From Rhea pennata (Eukaryota; Chordata; Aves; Rheiformes; Rheidae), in the NCBI RefSeq assembly GCF_028389875.1, contig NC_084668.1, positions 20,761,493-20,825,492 on the forward strand: 64,000 nucleotides of DNA, in the 5' to 3' direction. Below the pieces are notes generated by a model that saw only the letters and a program-made list of their open reading frames with translations, made no database searches and was not told where the DNA came from. The translations under genes and the position numbers were made by a program. Of this stretch, positions 1 through 14,500 are shown piece by piece (position 1 is the first letter of the stretch; every line of letters starts with the position of its first letter).

Positions 1-653
1 GTCAGAAACTAGGGCCAAGGTCAGAAATAATCATCCAAGGAACAGCAGCTGGTATTTAGAGTAAATGGTGAGGCAGAGAGCAGTTAACTGTCTCCACTTC
101 TCCCTGCAGGCTGATTATATTTGCAGAACGGAGGACTGGACTATTATGATGCGGAATGTCACAGAAAAGTGTTCAGAGATAAAGGATGATGATGAAGAAA
201 ACTTAAAGCTTTCATTGAAATTTTAGCAGTAAATTTCCAGAGTTTGGCTTGCATTCAAAGAATTCGACATTTCTGTAAAATTTTAAACAGAACTCTCACA
301 GAATGTTTAATTAGATGTTAAATGAAAAACCTTCTCTATTGATGTGAAACTCCTCTGAACTAGCACTTTTCAAAAACCTTTTCAAATATCGCATAAATAA
401 ATCTAGCATTAGGCAAGCATTCCCATTGAGCCACTCCTATGAGGTGAGTTTAGTTGTGATTTTACCTGAGAGGAAGGTACCAGAGAATGGAGCAGAGGGA
501 CACTATCATTCCACAACATTGCCTCTGTCCTGCCTGATTGTCATTCCTCAATTTACGTTTTTTCTGAGTGCACAGTTCCCTTAAAGATTTTCAGGTTCAA
601 AGTTTTTTCAGAAAATACCTTCCTGCCCTCAAGTGCATGTGTAAATGCATGCT

Positions 654-742
654 CTAGGTGACCCTGCTTGAGCAGGGAGGTTGGACTAGATGATCTCCAG
701 AGGTCCCTTCCAACCTTACTGATTCTATGATTCTATGATTCT
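654..742 (+). mobile_element. CR1 LINE 3'-end fragment
   Basis: Matches the well-known 3' tail of avian CR1 elements: a CTTGAGCAGGGAGGTTGGAC block, then TAGATGATCTCCAGAGGTCC, then CCAACCTTACTGATTCTATG, ending in tandem ATTCTATG units. Only about 90 bases of the 3' end remain, as is usual for 5'-truncated copies. Sense orientation relative to CSRNP3. Confidence 0.93.
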
Positions 743-3700
743 GTTTTGGGGAGGGGATATAGTATGTCATTGTATTGCCTCTTAATGTGGATTTCTAGGC
801 ATATAGGAGAAACATTTAATTTTTAAGGGGGTTAAATGTATAGATTTGGTGTATGGAGACTAGTAGAAATTTATCTTTTAGAAGGCACTGGGGGAAAGAT
901 GGAAGCAATTTCTGGAATATGCTCTCTTCCCCAGTTTTTGCTTTCTAGGAAGACTGCTAAACAAGCTGGCTTTTGTAAATGATGTTCTGACTTGGATTAC
1001 CATGATGTTTTAGGTTTGACTGTTCTATATTGTTAGATTTGATTAAATACTATGTGGGAAAGTTATGAAGCAAGTGCAGAATGGTGTTAATCCTCCTTAC
1101 CATTCTGGTTCATATGGTATATAAAAAGCAGACAAACAACAGGATAGTAGAATTTAAGAAAAGCAACACTTCCCTCCTGTTAGAGATGGAGTTTTAATCA
1201 AAAAGGCTGCTTCCTGCACTTTTTTCCAGCCGTTTGAAATTTTCATGTGACTAAGATATTTCTGCAATGGTGGCAATGAATTGCTTTGCCCTCATTGATG
1301 CAAGAGTGCTAGTAATTGCTGCATAACCATATGGTTCACATTTATTTTAATGTGTCTTTGACATCAGGAGAATAGCTGAGACAGCAGAAGAAAGTGCTTA
1401 TGTTTTGGAGATTGGCCAGAACTTAGATTATTTATGTTTCATAATCAAAGAACTACCAGTTTTCTCAGTAGAAATGGTTTGAAAAACATTATGGGCTTAA
1501 CATGTCATTGCTATCAGAATTTTATAAAATTAGGACGCATGCTTTGCATTTTGTAGACAGTTATACAGCTTTAGTGGGATCCATTCTCAGTGGCGGGGTT
1601 TTGGATACTCTTTTGGCAGCTCAGTGTACAGAAGTAAATGCTCTATCTTCCCAAGTTTTTCACTGTAGTTCCACTGATGTCTGTAAGGCACAGAGAACAA
1701 AATGAGACTGTTCAGAGGCTGATACAAGTGTGACTGCATAGTGCATTATATGTTAGTACTGAGAGTTATTGAGGAAGATTTAGTTTCAGTCTGTTGCTTA
1801 CCTATTTCATCAGTTATAATTTATTCATATAGGAATGAGACTTGGATGCTTTTCAAAGATACACCAGGCTACTTGGCTAAACTCTGATATGTATATAATA
1901 TTGATTTTCCTTTTACTCTTCTTGGGCCTGGGGAGTGGGCTCATGATTGAAGTCTTCTACCAAGATGTAAGAAATACATTAACATGAATTTTTCAAATGT
2001 GGAAAAGGTTGAATTTTTGTATTTGTTTTTTGTATTGCATCTTTCATTTTGCATCAAGTCTATGAAGAAACCAACCTTATTTATCTATTATTAATTATCT
2101 ATTTATTATATTCAATGTTTATAAAAAGGTAGTCTCAGAAAATCACAAATACATTAAGAATAATTATTCTCAAGGAAGAAGGCACAAAATACAGCTTGAG
2201 ATGGAGAAGGAAAGGGTCCTGGGACCAGCTGCAGAACTGTACCCCAGCTTTCGGAGCAGGCGGTGGCTGGGGCGGTTGGTGCGCAGGCAGCCCCTGCCAC
2301 TGTCTCCCCCCACAGCTCTCAGGGATGTGCACTCCCAAATGTGCTGGGAGTGTGGTTCATTTGCCAGCAGGAGGGGCTAGCAGTAGCAGCCCACCCCAGT
2401 GTATAAAGGGCACAATTTCAGAAATTGGAGAGTTTGTGATAAAGCTCTAAGTAACCTATGGAAAATGAGTTAGTAAATAAATTTCATTTATAACCTGCAA
2501 GGTAAATACAAAAAAATCTTAAAATTACGAGCCTATCCGCATGAATATGGTGATGACAACCATTATTTGAAGGAAACTTAGCAGCAGGACTTGGTGTTTT
2601 ATTCCATATAATTATGACACTAAGTAGGCTTCATCTTTGTTGATGAACAAAAACCTCTCTTATTTTCTGACTGCACATGACTTGAATGATTCTCATTTTT
2701 CTTGCCTTCCTCATTGATAACAGTGACTTTCCAAAGCCAGAAATTATTTCCTCACTGATTATGAATTCTAGCAAAGATAAATGCTTTGTGCAACAGTCAT
2801 TAGCCAGAGTGAATTGCTAGGTTAAAACTGCTATTTGTAATATTTACACTTCTCCCATTAACTGTCCATATAGCAGTGAGCTATACAACATCAGCCCAGA
2901 TAAAAGAAACAATAGCAGCTATGGAAGCTATTTTATATACTTTCATTTAAGGCTATTGTTGTATTTGTCATGATAGATGTATTTACTTATGTATTTATTT
3001 ATGCTTACTTTAAATTTTTATTTTTAGAGTATCATTGAAAAATAAATTAATGTGGCCTCCTGTTTCATGCAGACGTACAAATCACATTGAGTCTAGATAA
3101 AAACAGTTTAAGGCATTCAAGTACCTATAAGCTTTAAAAAATCTAAGGAACTTACTTTTTCTGGAAAGGGATCCATAAACCATCTTGTATGCCATTGATG
3201 TTTGTCAGTGGATGATAAAAATTGTACTTTGCATTTAAACAGATAGATTTTTAAACAATAACAAGCATTTTAATATAAACAATGGTAATAAAAGATATGA
3301 ACTAGTGGCCCAACTTAGGAGATGGTTCCCAACTGTATCTCCTCCTGAAACAACTATAGTAATGTTTGTGTGTTTATTTGTGATCATTTCACAGTTCCAT
3401 CTTCCAATACCTGCTAGACCACAGGTTGTGCTTTACTGAGTCAAGCCTTCATCTGTGTAATTTGGAAGGGTAGCTCTGTGTGTGTGTGTGTTTGTATATA
3501 TAAATACATACATGCATCTATATACATACATGTGTTTGTACAAGTGTGCATTCTTAGCATTGTATGTTGCTATGTCCTGCATGGTCTGCAATTGAGAAGC
3601 AGATTGTACTGCATTAGATGAAGCTTGTTGGTGTGTAGCCAGATGAACAAAGCACTGAAAGAAATCTCAACTTCTTGAATTACTGCTAAGCAATTTCCTG

Positions 3701-6700
3701 TATTCTGAACTACTACAGGTATACTGTGGATGACTGAAAAAAGGACCTTACTGAAACACTGCAAACTGAAGGGCTGTAACTAAAATATTTAGTATCTTGT
3801 ATTTAGACATTGTAGATTTCTGTAGATCTCTGACTTGTCATACAGATGTTCTTAAATTTTGGAATTGCTGGAGAGTCTTTAATAGCCAGAGACGTGCATA
3901 AGCCAGGAATTGTGCATACCAAGAAATGGCAAAAATATCCTACTTAGTCACGAAATAATTATAATTGTTATGGATAAAGAGAGTTGTTATGAGAGAGAGA
4001 CCAGTAGTTGAGAAAAAGATGGAAAAAAAAATGCATTCTGCTGTTTATGTGTGCATGCACGTCAAGAACAAGGGTAACAAAAGGACAAGAACAAAGGATA
4101 GGTTGTGTTTCTCTGCAGAGTTAACCTTAATAATACCAGATAATTTTTTTTTTCCCAAAATTACTTCGAAGTTTTTAGGCCTAATCTTTAGTTTGTTTAC
4201 AGATGATTCTCAGTTTCCATAAACAGTGTATGTCGCAGATTACATATGCTGTGACTGTTAGCTCAGGATCAGTGTTGCATGAAAGTGGCTATGGTGTGTC
4301 TAGATACAGGCCTGGGTGCACAGCAGCTGCTTTTGCATGGCAAAGACATGGAGCTAATATGCCCAACTGGACCAGCCTTGCTTCCACGAGGAGCCAGGCC
4401 AGTTGCAAGCAGGTTATTAACTCGGGCTCATCTCTGCTCAATGCAGAAACTGAACCACTCAAATGTCAAGTGCCAAAACTCAAAATTAGAGCTGTTGGTA
4501 TCCTCTCAGATGACAAATTCTAACAATGCTTTTTGAAGATATATATATCTGAAGATGTTCAGTTATAGTGGCAGTTTTGTACCAGTGATTATGTTCTTAA
4601 GAGTATTATCTTTCCCTCTGGTCTTCGATATATTGTATGCATTGCAGTACTTAAGTATCTATCAGAAATATTTAATTCCATGTATTCTTAAACCCTATAC
4701 CTAAAAATTATATTCATCATTTAAATATATGAGAATGGAATATTTTTTCCCTTTGTGGAAGTTTAGCAGACTAGGTATCACACTTGTAATACAGGTACAC
4801 ATTAAACATCATGTGCAATCCGTAGGACAGTTTTTGATGATGATGAATATTTATATTCCCACTGACATACTCTCCAGCCTCAAAGTGGTAAATCCATGAC
4901 AGTGGAGGTTCCTCTTCAAAAATCACTGTCCAGTTCCTATTGACAGTATGCATGCAGGGCATGCTGGAACGAGTCAGTATCACCCCTGATTATGACTGAT
5001 TTGACCCTGCTATTTAAGGTGCTATGTATGGAAAATAACATATACCTCTGACTATTGATAAGATGATCTGAGAATTTGAATTTTGCTTAGCTTGAAGTAA
5101 AAAGGCTTAATGGGTTATAGAGGGCTTTGTCACTGATGTTGAAAAAAGTTAACATTTCCATTGAATATCTACTACTTTTTTTGAGAGAGAGACCACTGTA
5201 AAGCAGTCCTTTGCTCAGAGGTTTTTAGGAAGTGTAGTAGAACAAGAACAGAGTGCCTTTGCAGTGCTGACTCTTTGCAGTTGAATGTCTTATTACCTGC
5301 TTCCTCGTGTGCCCTTTGTTATCGAGGTGGTTGCAATTCTCCAGTCCCCCCACTGATGGCAAGTTGACTAGCTTCAAAAACAAGGCAGAGATGAACATCT
5401 CTAATTTATGTTTCTGGGTAACTGAATAAAATCTTATAATTTTCTGCAGCTCCTGCTTGCTCTGTTCTTGAAAATAACATTCTCATAAATATCAATGTAT
5501 TCTGACTATTTCCTAGCAGTAACATAGAGGAAATGACTACAGAATTATTCATAGAACTTCAGCTCTTCCCTTTAATGAGCTCTTGGGTGACATGGAAGCA
5601 GAACCAAAAGATGCAATGTCTTTCAGAAAAAAATAATTGTACGTTCCTCTGAATGTTTACATGCTTGCTTACTTACACAGGTTAGCATATAATTTGCTTG
5701 ACTAGGAACTACAGCTTTAATAAATAAAAGTATGAGCTTTAATGACATTTGCAACAAATGCATGTCAGCTCTTGCCCTGTCTTCGTTCTAACTAGGTCGA
5801 TAGTGCTGATTGTTTTGCAATTAAAGTATCCCAGTATTATCTCGAAGTTCATCTTAATTGCATTCTAACACAGTTTTTGTCAGTAATATTTTTTTAAAAA
5901 AAACTTTAACTTTGTCATTGATACAGACTGCTGGAGAGAGATTGCTGACTTAACATTTTGGCATAAAGTTAGCATGTTGTGTGCAGTGATGTATTACAAC
6001 TGCTGTTCTAAATTTTGACAAAACACATGCACACATGTGCACTCCCTTTCCTGAAATGTCCTACTGGAAAAGCTATTCATATGATCTAATTTTTACTATA
6101 AGATTACATTCTCTTTTTGGATTGGGAATAGTTATATCACACAGTCTTCTTATATGAAGTTCATTTAACTATTAAGATTAGTGTTTAGATTGTGAATAAA
6201 ATTAAAGTTGATTTCTTTATATATAGAAGGAAAGTAGTTTAATGCAATTCTTACATGAAAAGGATGACAGATATAAAACAAAGAAGTTTTATTACAACTT
6301 TTGGTATTCCTGCCAGTAAGCAAAGATGTCAGGAAAATCAAATAGCTACTATCTAAAACAATTTTCTTTAACTTTAGACATTATGTAGTAGATAATGAAG
6401 TTCACAAATAGAGATTCAAAGGCATTAGTATGTGCAATTTATGGGCATATTTATCTTCTGTTTCATCCAGAAGCAGACTTCTTTTTTTTTTTAATCTAAC
6501 CTTCTTTATTTTCTTTCCTTTACTACTTTTCCATAGTATTATCTCTCATCCCATTTATGGCTGGTTCTCTTAGTGATAAAAATGCTGCTTTTACCTTGGT
6601 AGCTATCGTATTGCCTCCTAAATACAGGAAAGATGCAACTGAGATTCAAGTAATAACAACACAATCACATCAGATATCGGATACATCCCAGATGGTTCAG

Positions 6701-7989
6701 ATGCCTCCTTGGCTAGGAGCAGGATTTTTTTAATATGCACTTTCCTGTCTAAAAGAGCATATAGGCAAAGGAATTTCTGACTCAAAGAATATTTGTTTTC
6801 ATTCCAAATTGAGAGAGAATGTCAATATCAAAATTACTCCATCTTTCAGATTTTATTAAAAACTTGGTTTTATTAAAAGTAACAATTTTGTTTTGAAAGT
6901 GTAGCATGTATGAAAAAAGAGTACATTAAATCAATATTTAGTATTATACAAAATTGACACATCGCTATTCTCTCCCCTTCAGTAAAACTTTCCTATAAAT
7001 GTTTTTGACAGGCTCTGTTGATACGAGATTTGCTTGAACTTGGATGCAAGTTTAAATAGACCTAATAGAGTCTATCTTTTGATTCCTCCATGTACATCCT
7101 ACATCCTTTTCGGAAAGCAATTGTATCACTGATGAATATAGGCTCTCTGTTTATTGATATGAAGTCTAACATACCTTCATCGTATCTGAAATAATAATTA
7201 TAATAATTATTTCAGTGTTGCACTGAACCCAAAATATTTTTATGTTAGTGAGGCATGCCAACTGTAGTTTGGTTACAGGAATATATTTTCTAATACAATT
7301 TTTTCTCGTATAGTTAGGTAGATTGTATTGATTTTTTGACAGAATTGCTGTATGTACAAGGGTTTTTTTTCTACATTTCGGATCATTATCCTTTTGCTAC
7401 ATAATATTACTGAGAATGAACTATTTTTTAACTATGACAGTAAACCAAACCTGTTTCAAAATCAGGGCTGAAGGCCAAGTGCTTCCAGTCTCTAGAGACA
7501 GTGCAATTCTAGACCAGTGCTGTACACCGTTTTACCTTACTGCTTTTATAAAATGGTTCCAACTCTGTCAAAAGTAGTCAGGCATTTGTAAAATCATTTT
7601 ACTGCCTGAATTCTGGCAATTAGGTCTCTCACACCCACTTAACTGTTGCATCTAAGCTGCAGAGCTGTAGCTTATTATCTACTTTCTCACCATCCTATTG
7701 TTATTTTGTAATAAATCAGATAGACCAGGCTGCTGGCACATCTTAAAAATCAAGGGGTGTCTCTTATTTTACTCTAAAGGCTCACTGCTGTTACCAGTGA
7801 GAAACAATATATCAGGATCACATGAAGGAGTTACTAAATATCTGTAGAAAAGAATAATATTTAAAAGTTAAAATACCATGTTTATTTTTAAATAAATCCA
7901 ATTTTATATGAAACTATGTATGTGTGTAGGAAAAACTGAGCAAGAGAGATGAATATATGGGGAATGAGAAAAGAGAAAGGACTAGATTT

Positions 7990-8110
7990 TTTTAAATCAA
8001 AACTCTACACATTATAGTGGGTATACATACATATATGTGTGTATGTATGTATATGTGTGTATATATGTGTATATAAATATATATACACACCGAGACACAC
8101 ACATACATGT
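7990..8110. repeat. TG/TA/CA microsatellite cluster
   Basis: Mixed runs of (TATG), (TG), (TA) and (CA/CACA), interrupted, in a CSRNP3 intron. Confidence 0.85.
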
Positions 8111-8832
8111 ATTCAGTGGATGGCAACAGAAATAATGATGAAGGGAAAGAAGAAGGAAGTCGATCTGATTTTTAATCAGCATTATTCATATATTATCATT
8201 CCGTGATGATGATCCTATAAATTTTTGAGAAAATCTGAAACACTAAATGTATTGCCTTTATAGTTTTTCTAACACTAATTGCTCATATTTTAGAATATAA
8301 GATAGAATATTTTCCTCTAATGTGGTCCAACACTGCTAAGAGCTAGCCATAGAGCACTGCAGCTGTAATCTTACTGACAGAATAATAATGGAATGTATAG
8401 TTCTGTCGGAGACATTGGTCTGCTGTTCTCCTGACTTCTGTCCTAGGTAATGTTATTGCATTCACTGGGTTTAGAGAGATGCAATCATTATATTTGAAGT
8501 GAGACATTAAAAGAAGTTCCTTTTGCTAGGCTTTATTTGCTGCCTTGGTGAAATGATAACACGTTATTAAAGGGCTGTGGGAAAACCCAATTGTCCTGGC
8601 CAAGAATTTCTGTTCTAAAATAGACAATAATGTTCACAGTTGTATTAGTTTATAACAGCTTCTAGGTTTGCCTATACTGTAAATATTTCAGCTCGTATCA
8701 TCTCCTTTGGAGCGCACTCCCTCAAACTTTAGCATAATCAGGTATTGTTAAGGCAAATGAAGCTGCTCAAGTGACAAAGTATTTGCTTTTATGACTTCAA
8801 GTTATCATAAATGTAATCTACTTCTGTTCTAG

Positions 8833-9092
8833 CATCTTCAATCCTGAAGAGAGAGAAGCGGAAGAGAACAAAAAATGTCCATTTTAACTGTGTTACTGTG
8901 TACTACTTCACAAGAAGGCAAGGCTTCACCAGTGTTCCCAGCCAAGGGGGAAGCACATTGGGAATGTCCACTCGCCACAACAGTGTGCGCCAATACACGC
9001 TTGGAGAGTTTGCAATGGAGCAGGAGAGGCTTCACCGAGAAATGTTAAGAGAGCATCTAAGGGAGGAAAAACTCAATTCTCTAAAATTAAAG
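8833..9092 (+). CDS. CSRNP3: CSRNP3 coding exon (second coding exon in the human model)
   Basis: The acceptor is ...cttctgttctag and the donor is AAG|gtaaaa. The exon holds two bases of a split codon, then 86 codons beginning [14 protein letters not shown] and ending LNSLKLK, phase 0 out. The frame is fixed by the conserved [10 protein letters not shown] block. No upstream Met in frame serves as a start, so the exon is internal. Confidence 0.96.
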
Positions 9093-11540
9093 GTAAAAAT
9101 TCCTTTGAGACTTTGATCTCTACCTTATGCACTTACATAGGCACTTACATAGGCAGTGTTAGGGTCATATGGACCCAATTTGTACATTTTAAACAAAAAT
9201 CCTTCCTTGCAATCAACTCTAATTTCAGTGGAAATACTGTACTTTTTTTTTTTTTTTTTTTTTTTTAACTGAAGATACATTTTTGTTTGATAATACCTAA
9301 TGCTGGTGTAGCTACCTCAAAGAGCTTTTCAGGGAGGTGGTTGTTTATTCCTTATTTTCTACAGATAGGAAACAAAGGCAGACAGAAAGTGTAACTGAGC
9401 CTTGAACAGGGTGTCCAGCAGAAGTCTGGAAGCACCAGAAAGAGAATGAATCTTATGAGACCTTGCACAGTGCCCTGTTGGAAAAGAGATGGTAATATCT
9501 TGGTAATAAGTACAGGAAGTGAAACAGCTTATTTTCCTGGCTACCTTAAGCAAATTCAGCAAAAAGTAAGAAACAATTATAATATTTTTTAAATGTGCTA
9601 ATTTCTATAATCATATATCATGCTATTATTGAGTGTTTAATTTTCTGAAAGGGTGATTAACCATCTGTATCAGTTCAGTTGGTCAGAACTGGAGATACCA
9701 AGTGATAAAAATCCACACTATAGGTTTGAAGCTGGCTTTTTAAATATAGCAGAATAGAGAAAATAAACTGTGCATCTGAAGAGAGCAGAATAGAGAAGAT
9801 TGTGTTCTTGAAAGTGTCCCTTGTGTCTTTTTCAAATCTGTGACAAAACTTCCATTTTTATTACGTTTTTGATCAGTGAAATATTTTCTGAATAACTGCT
9901 TGTCCCCCATATATTTTGGGCTTTTTTCAGATGAATCCTGTAGTTAAAATTGAACATTTTTTTGAATTGTAGCCAAACTACTGTGCTTGACAGCCCTTTT
10001 GTGATATTATATCTGTTTCAGACACTACTATGGTTGTCCAAAGTAAACTGCCATCCACCCAGTTTGATATGCCTCCTAGCATTTTTCCTTCAGATCTATA
10101 TCTGAATTCCTGAAGAAGTGCATATGACTATTATTACTGTAATTATTTTTTCAGTCTCTTGGTTTTGGTTCGAATAGATAAACAGATTATTAAATAGTTT
10201 ATAAAAATTGAACCAGCATAATAAAAACAAAGATAAAATCACTCAGGACAAAGGGGAATTGAAGATGGATTATTTGTGCAGGTTGGAAGCGAAATGCTTG
10301 AGTATTAGTAATTTAACCACTGAGTAGAGAAATTACACCTCTAAATGTCTTGTATCACGGGATCTTCAGAGCATTGTATGTGAATTGAGCTGTGTCAGTG
10401 TAACCAATGACTCTGCATAGATCCCTTGGCAGACTTCCAGGACTCAGCTCAGATCATATATTCCCCAGAAATACAGATAGAGGATGAAATGGAGGGAGGG
10501 AGAAATCCCCAGTGGAGTGAGTAAAGAATAGTAAGGCATGCAAACATTTCATTTTTCCTTTTCTTTTTACAGGGAGAAAGTTAAGAAAAATCACAAATCC
10601 TATTTACCTTTAAAGACTAGATGAGGCCTCTTAGCCTTCATGTCTACTGAGTATAATATACCTTGCTTCTGTGTGCTTTCGTAATTTGCCTCCACGCTGT
10701 GATGGATCTTCTTTTTCTTTCAACTACTTCACTTCAGCCCACTCTCTTTTAAAATACAGGCTCTACTTCTGGCTTCTCTTCCAAGCACAATGCATTCTTC
10801 CATCTGCCCATGGTCCATTTTCCATGCACCATGAAGTGGATGATAATTTCTACTCTGAATGTTAAACTCCCGCAAAATCTCTTCATAAGTATTGAGTGAA
10901 TAATGAAAGCCTGATATGCGTTCCTCCCTGTGTCTTAATTGTTCCCTTTTCCCAAATAGAAAAATCCTTACCCTACACTTAATTCAGCATTGCCAAGATT
11001 CTTTCCTCATTGATTCTCAGCAACTGATATGGGAATAGTTTACTAACCTTTCTAAGACTAGTAAATGGACTGTAAAGTTTCAAATTCAGATACGAAGAAA
11101 TCACGGTTAAGTCTTCAGGATCTTGAATGTGTCTTAAAAATTGTAGCATCTAATTAGTGTTAAATCTTTTAGTAGAGTGAAATACTTTTTTTTTTTTTTT
11201 TTTTTTTTACTCTAGAGCATATTGCAAAGCACTGAGGATGTTTTATTTGCTTATGACAATTGGGCCTTGGTGATTCCCTGTTACAGGGATGGAAGAGCTG
11301 TTCGGCCATTTGCTTGGTTTCTAAATAAATAAACAAGGAAAAGCTGTAGAGTTTTAAGGTGATAATGTCAGTGATTATGATCTTTATTTAAAATGTACTG
11401 ATTGGGATTTTCATCTAAATTACTCTGCATCTGCAAAGAAAAAATGAAGAAAATGAGAAACTGCATTAAGGTAAAGATTGTTCAAAAAGATTGTTGTTAT
11501 TGTTTGAAATGCAACAGGGAAAAAGAAAGAAATACGTTTC

Positions 11541-11578
<38 letters not shown>

Positions 11579-14500
11579 CTTGGTTTTCCTGGTTTGTTAT
11601 TTTTTTTTCCATTGAATTAAACAACTCAAATCCATAGGTAGAAAGCACTACCTCTTGTAGTTTTTTTTTTTTTAAAAAAAAAAAGATAGTAATATAGAGA
11701 GTTGAGACTATTAGAGGCTCTTTGTTGTTTTACTTGCTGAAAGTACAGAACTAAATAAGAAACGTCTTCTAAATAACATCAGAGAAGGACTTTAAAATCA
11801 TCTTCAAGTGACTTTAGCCATTCAACACAAGCAGTTTGGTGTAAACGCTGCTGCTTGTGGCATACACACTATTAGCAGCTGAGTGTGAATATTCTAATGG
11901 CAATCTGGGCATGAAAGCGTCCTGTCAATATGAAAGGTACAAGGTAGGCTTTACTTTAATATATTGCAATTTGAGGAAACATTATGAGCAAGCACAATAA
12001 AGTAGCTGGAATGTTCCTTACTGCTTACTCATAATATTTCCTTAAATGAAGATAATTAGCATGACCCTAATGATGGTAAGGCTCATAGATCTGTGGACTG
12101 ATAGATAATACAGCAATACAGCACAGACCGTTCTCATTCTGAAAACAGGGTAAATGCAAGTGGAAAAGGATGAGGGTTTTTTTGTTGTTTTTGTTTTTTG
12201 AAAAAAGAAAAAGAAATGATATTTAAAAAGATTCCAGCCCCTTTTCCTGCCTTTTTAGCTCCATAAGACATTAAGAAATGTGCATGAACAAATGGCAAGG
12301 AATGGTATAATCTTAATAATTTTAATACTTAATTTAATGTTCCCCTATAGTTTGAGTAGGAAGATGTAATTTGATGGTCTTCCTCCTTCTGTAGTTACCC
12401 AGTTACTTGTATGAGGTATATTAAAATCTTTTTTTCTTAACCTTCTGTTGAAATATTTAATTTCTTTCTTTACATAGGTGGTTGTGTCAAGTATTTGGTG
12501 TTTCCTTTGCCAGGCAAAAATAACCAGTCACAAAAACAAAAAATATTTTCCTCATCTGATTATTTGATGCAGAGATCATGACTGCGTCCTGTCTATTTTG
12601 TTGAAGAAGTACACTGAAGTCCATTAGGAGCATGTGTTGGCTGCTAATCAAACTATATGATGTTTTGATTGATCACTTACTCTCATGCTGACCATATTTA
12701 ATCTGTGGTGTACTGACCTAAAGACAAGATATTAAAAAATCAAACAGTAAAATAAAGACTGAGAGGGTAACCCAGTGTTCTGAACACAGGCTTGTGATAA
12801 GTGACTTGAGTCCAGACCATGTTGTCACCTTTGCATGTAATTTATGTGTCAGTGGATAATAGAATTACTCACTTTTACTGTTTGAAATAAACACAATAAT
12901 TAGGTCATAATCTGAATGACCTATTAATTTATTTCCATCCTTGTTATGAAAAAGACAGTATGCTCAAACTCCTAGCTAAAAGCACTGAATATACTAAGCA
13001 GAAAAATAAGGGTTATTAAATGAGGAAAGATCAGTAGGCTCCCAACTAAAACCTTAGATCTGAACATTTGGAGAATTGCAACTGGAACTGAATTTTTTGG
13101 TTTTGGTTCTTCCAAAGCAGAATAGAACTAAATCTGTTTTCTTGCTGAAATAGTTGAGATTAACTTGTCCCTGTGTTTTGTGCAAGATGAGAAATATTCT
13201 GTGTGTTCATATTTCCCACCCTGGATAATAAATCCCTCTTAGTGGTTACCCCCAAAATTCTCAGCCCTCAAGAAGCCTCCCAAGTACATGTCATTTATTC
13301 AGTGTGTAGAGGAACTAGAATATACATTGTTTTTCTATAGTAGACACCATTAGCATTTATTCTGTAGTTGACAAATTTGAGAAAAGTATCAGAGGGTACA
13401 ACAAATTGCAGTTTTATTTAAAAAAAGAAAAAAAAAAGTGTTCCATTCCAAATAATGATTTGGTAGACTTTGTTGTTGTTGCTGACAAATAAGAGTGCTG
13501 AGTAATCCATCAAAGGACTCAGGATGAGCTAAAGTTCTCTGAAACGGCAAACAGCAGACTAATCTCACTTGATGCCTTGATATTTGACATATTTGATATG
13601 TTCTGAATTGCTAAGAGGAATGAATGATTACAGATGCTAAGGAGATTTTTTCTGTATATAAAATAATATGTAGTCTTTATGTGGTATGTAAGGACTACCA
13701 GTCATGATACTGGGACTCTTCTCCTCAAAGGATATTGCTCTTAACCTGACTTAACAAGAAAATAGCTGAGTAATCTTTTTTCTCTGTGGCTGCCATATCC
13801 AGTTACTATAAACATAAAACTCCAATCATGAGGACAGTAAATGGTCAGTTGAAGCCCATTGTTGATTAATTCATTTATGCTATAAAATAACAGTTGTAAT
13901 CCAGAAGGTTGTGAAAGGTGAAACTGTCACTGTAAATGGAAAAATTAAAATACCTAACCCAATTGGGAACAATAAAAAAAGCAGAAATAGTGATATGGGT
14001 AAGATTCAGACTGCTTTCTTACTTGTAAGCACAGCTAGATGAAGCATCAGGAGGAGAGGTGATAGGATTAAGCAGTAGGATAAAAAGGGAGTTTGCTACA
14101 CTGTGATTCCCAGTGTTCTGCACTAAGCAAAGACTAAGGGTTCACTGCATGACAAAACAGTCATATAACTGCACTGGCTACAGGTGTTTGCTACGTGGTA
14201 CCATACCCACTACATATAACTTGAGATTGAAAAAATACATTTCCATGTAGTGAATGTTATTACCCCTCTCAAGATTTTTTTTTTAGCGCTCGTTATTATT
14301 TTGATTCTCAATCTTCTCTTCAAAAGAACTTTCATAAAATTTCTATTGGTATTATCTGGCAGGTGTAGCAAGCTAGCTGTACCATGCATAGGAAGGTTAC
14401 CCTTCCTTCAGTACAGCAGATGAAAGAAAACGGGCATTTTCATCTTTTCCTTTTCTCCTTGAATAACTACAGACTTTATGAAATGGTTTACAAGCATGTG

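Larger units (their letters stand above)
1..8832. other. CSRNP3 intronic or upstream sequence; no confident exon
   Basis: AT-rich sequence containing a CR1 fragment (654-742), TG/TA microsatellites near 3477-3540 and 7990-8110, a GC-rich patch around 2200-2420 and an exon-like stretch at 110-228. I looked for the expected first CSRNP3 coding exon (the family N-terminus with another KR-rich ILKRK motif) and did not find it, so it probably lies before base 1. Confidence 0.6.
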
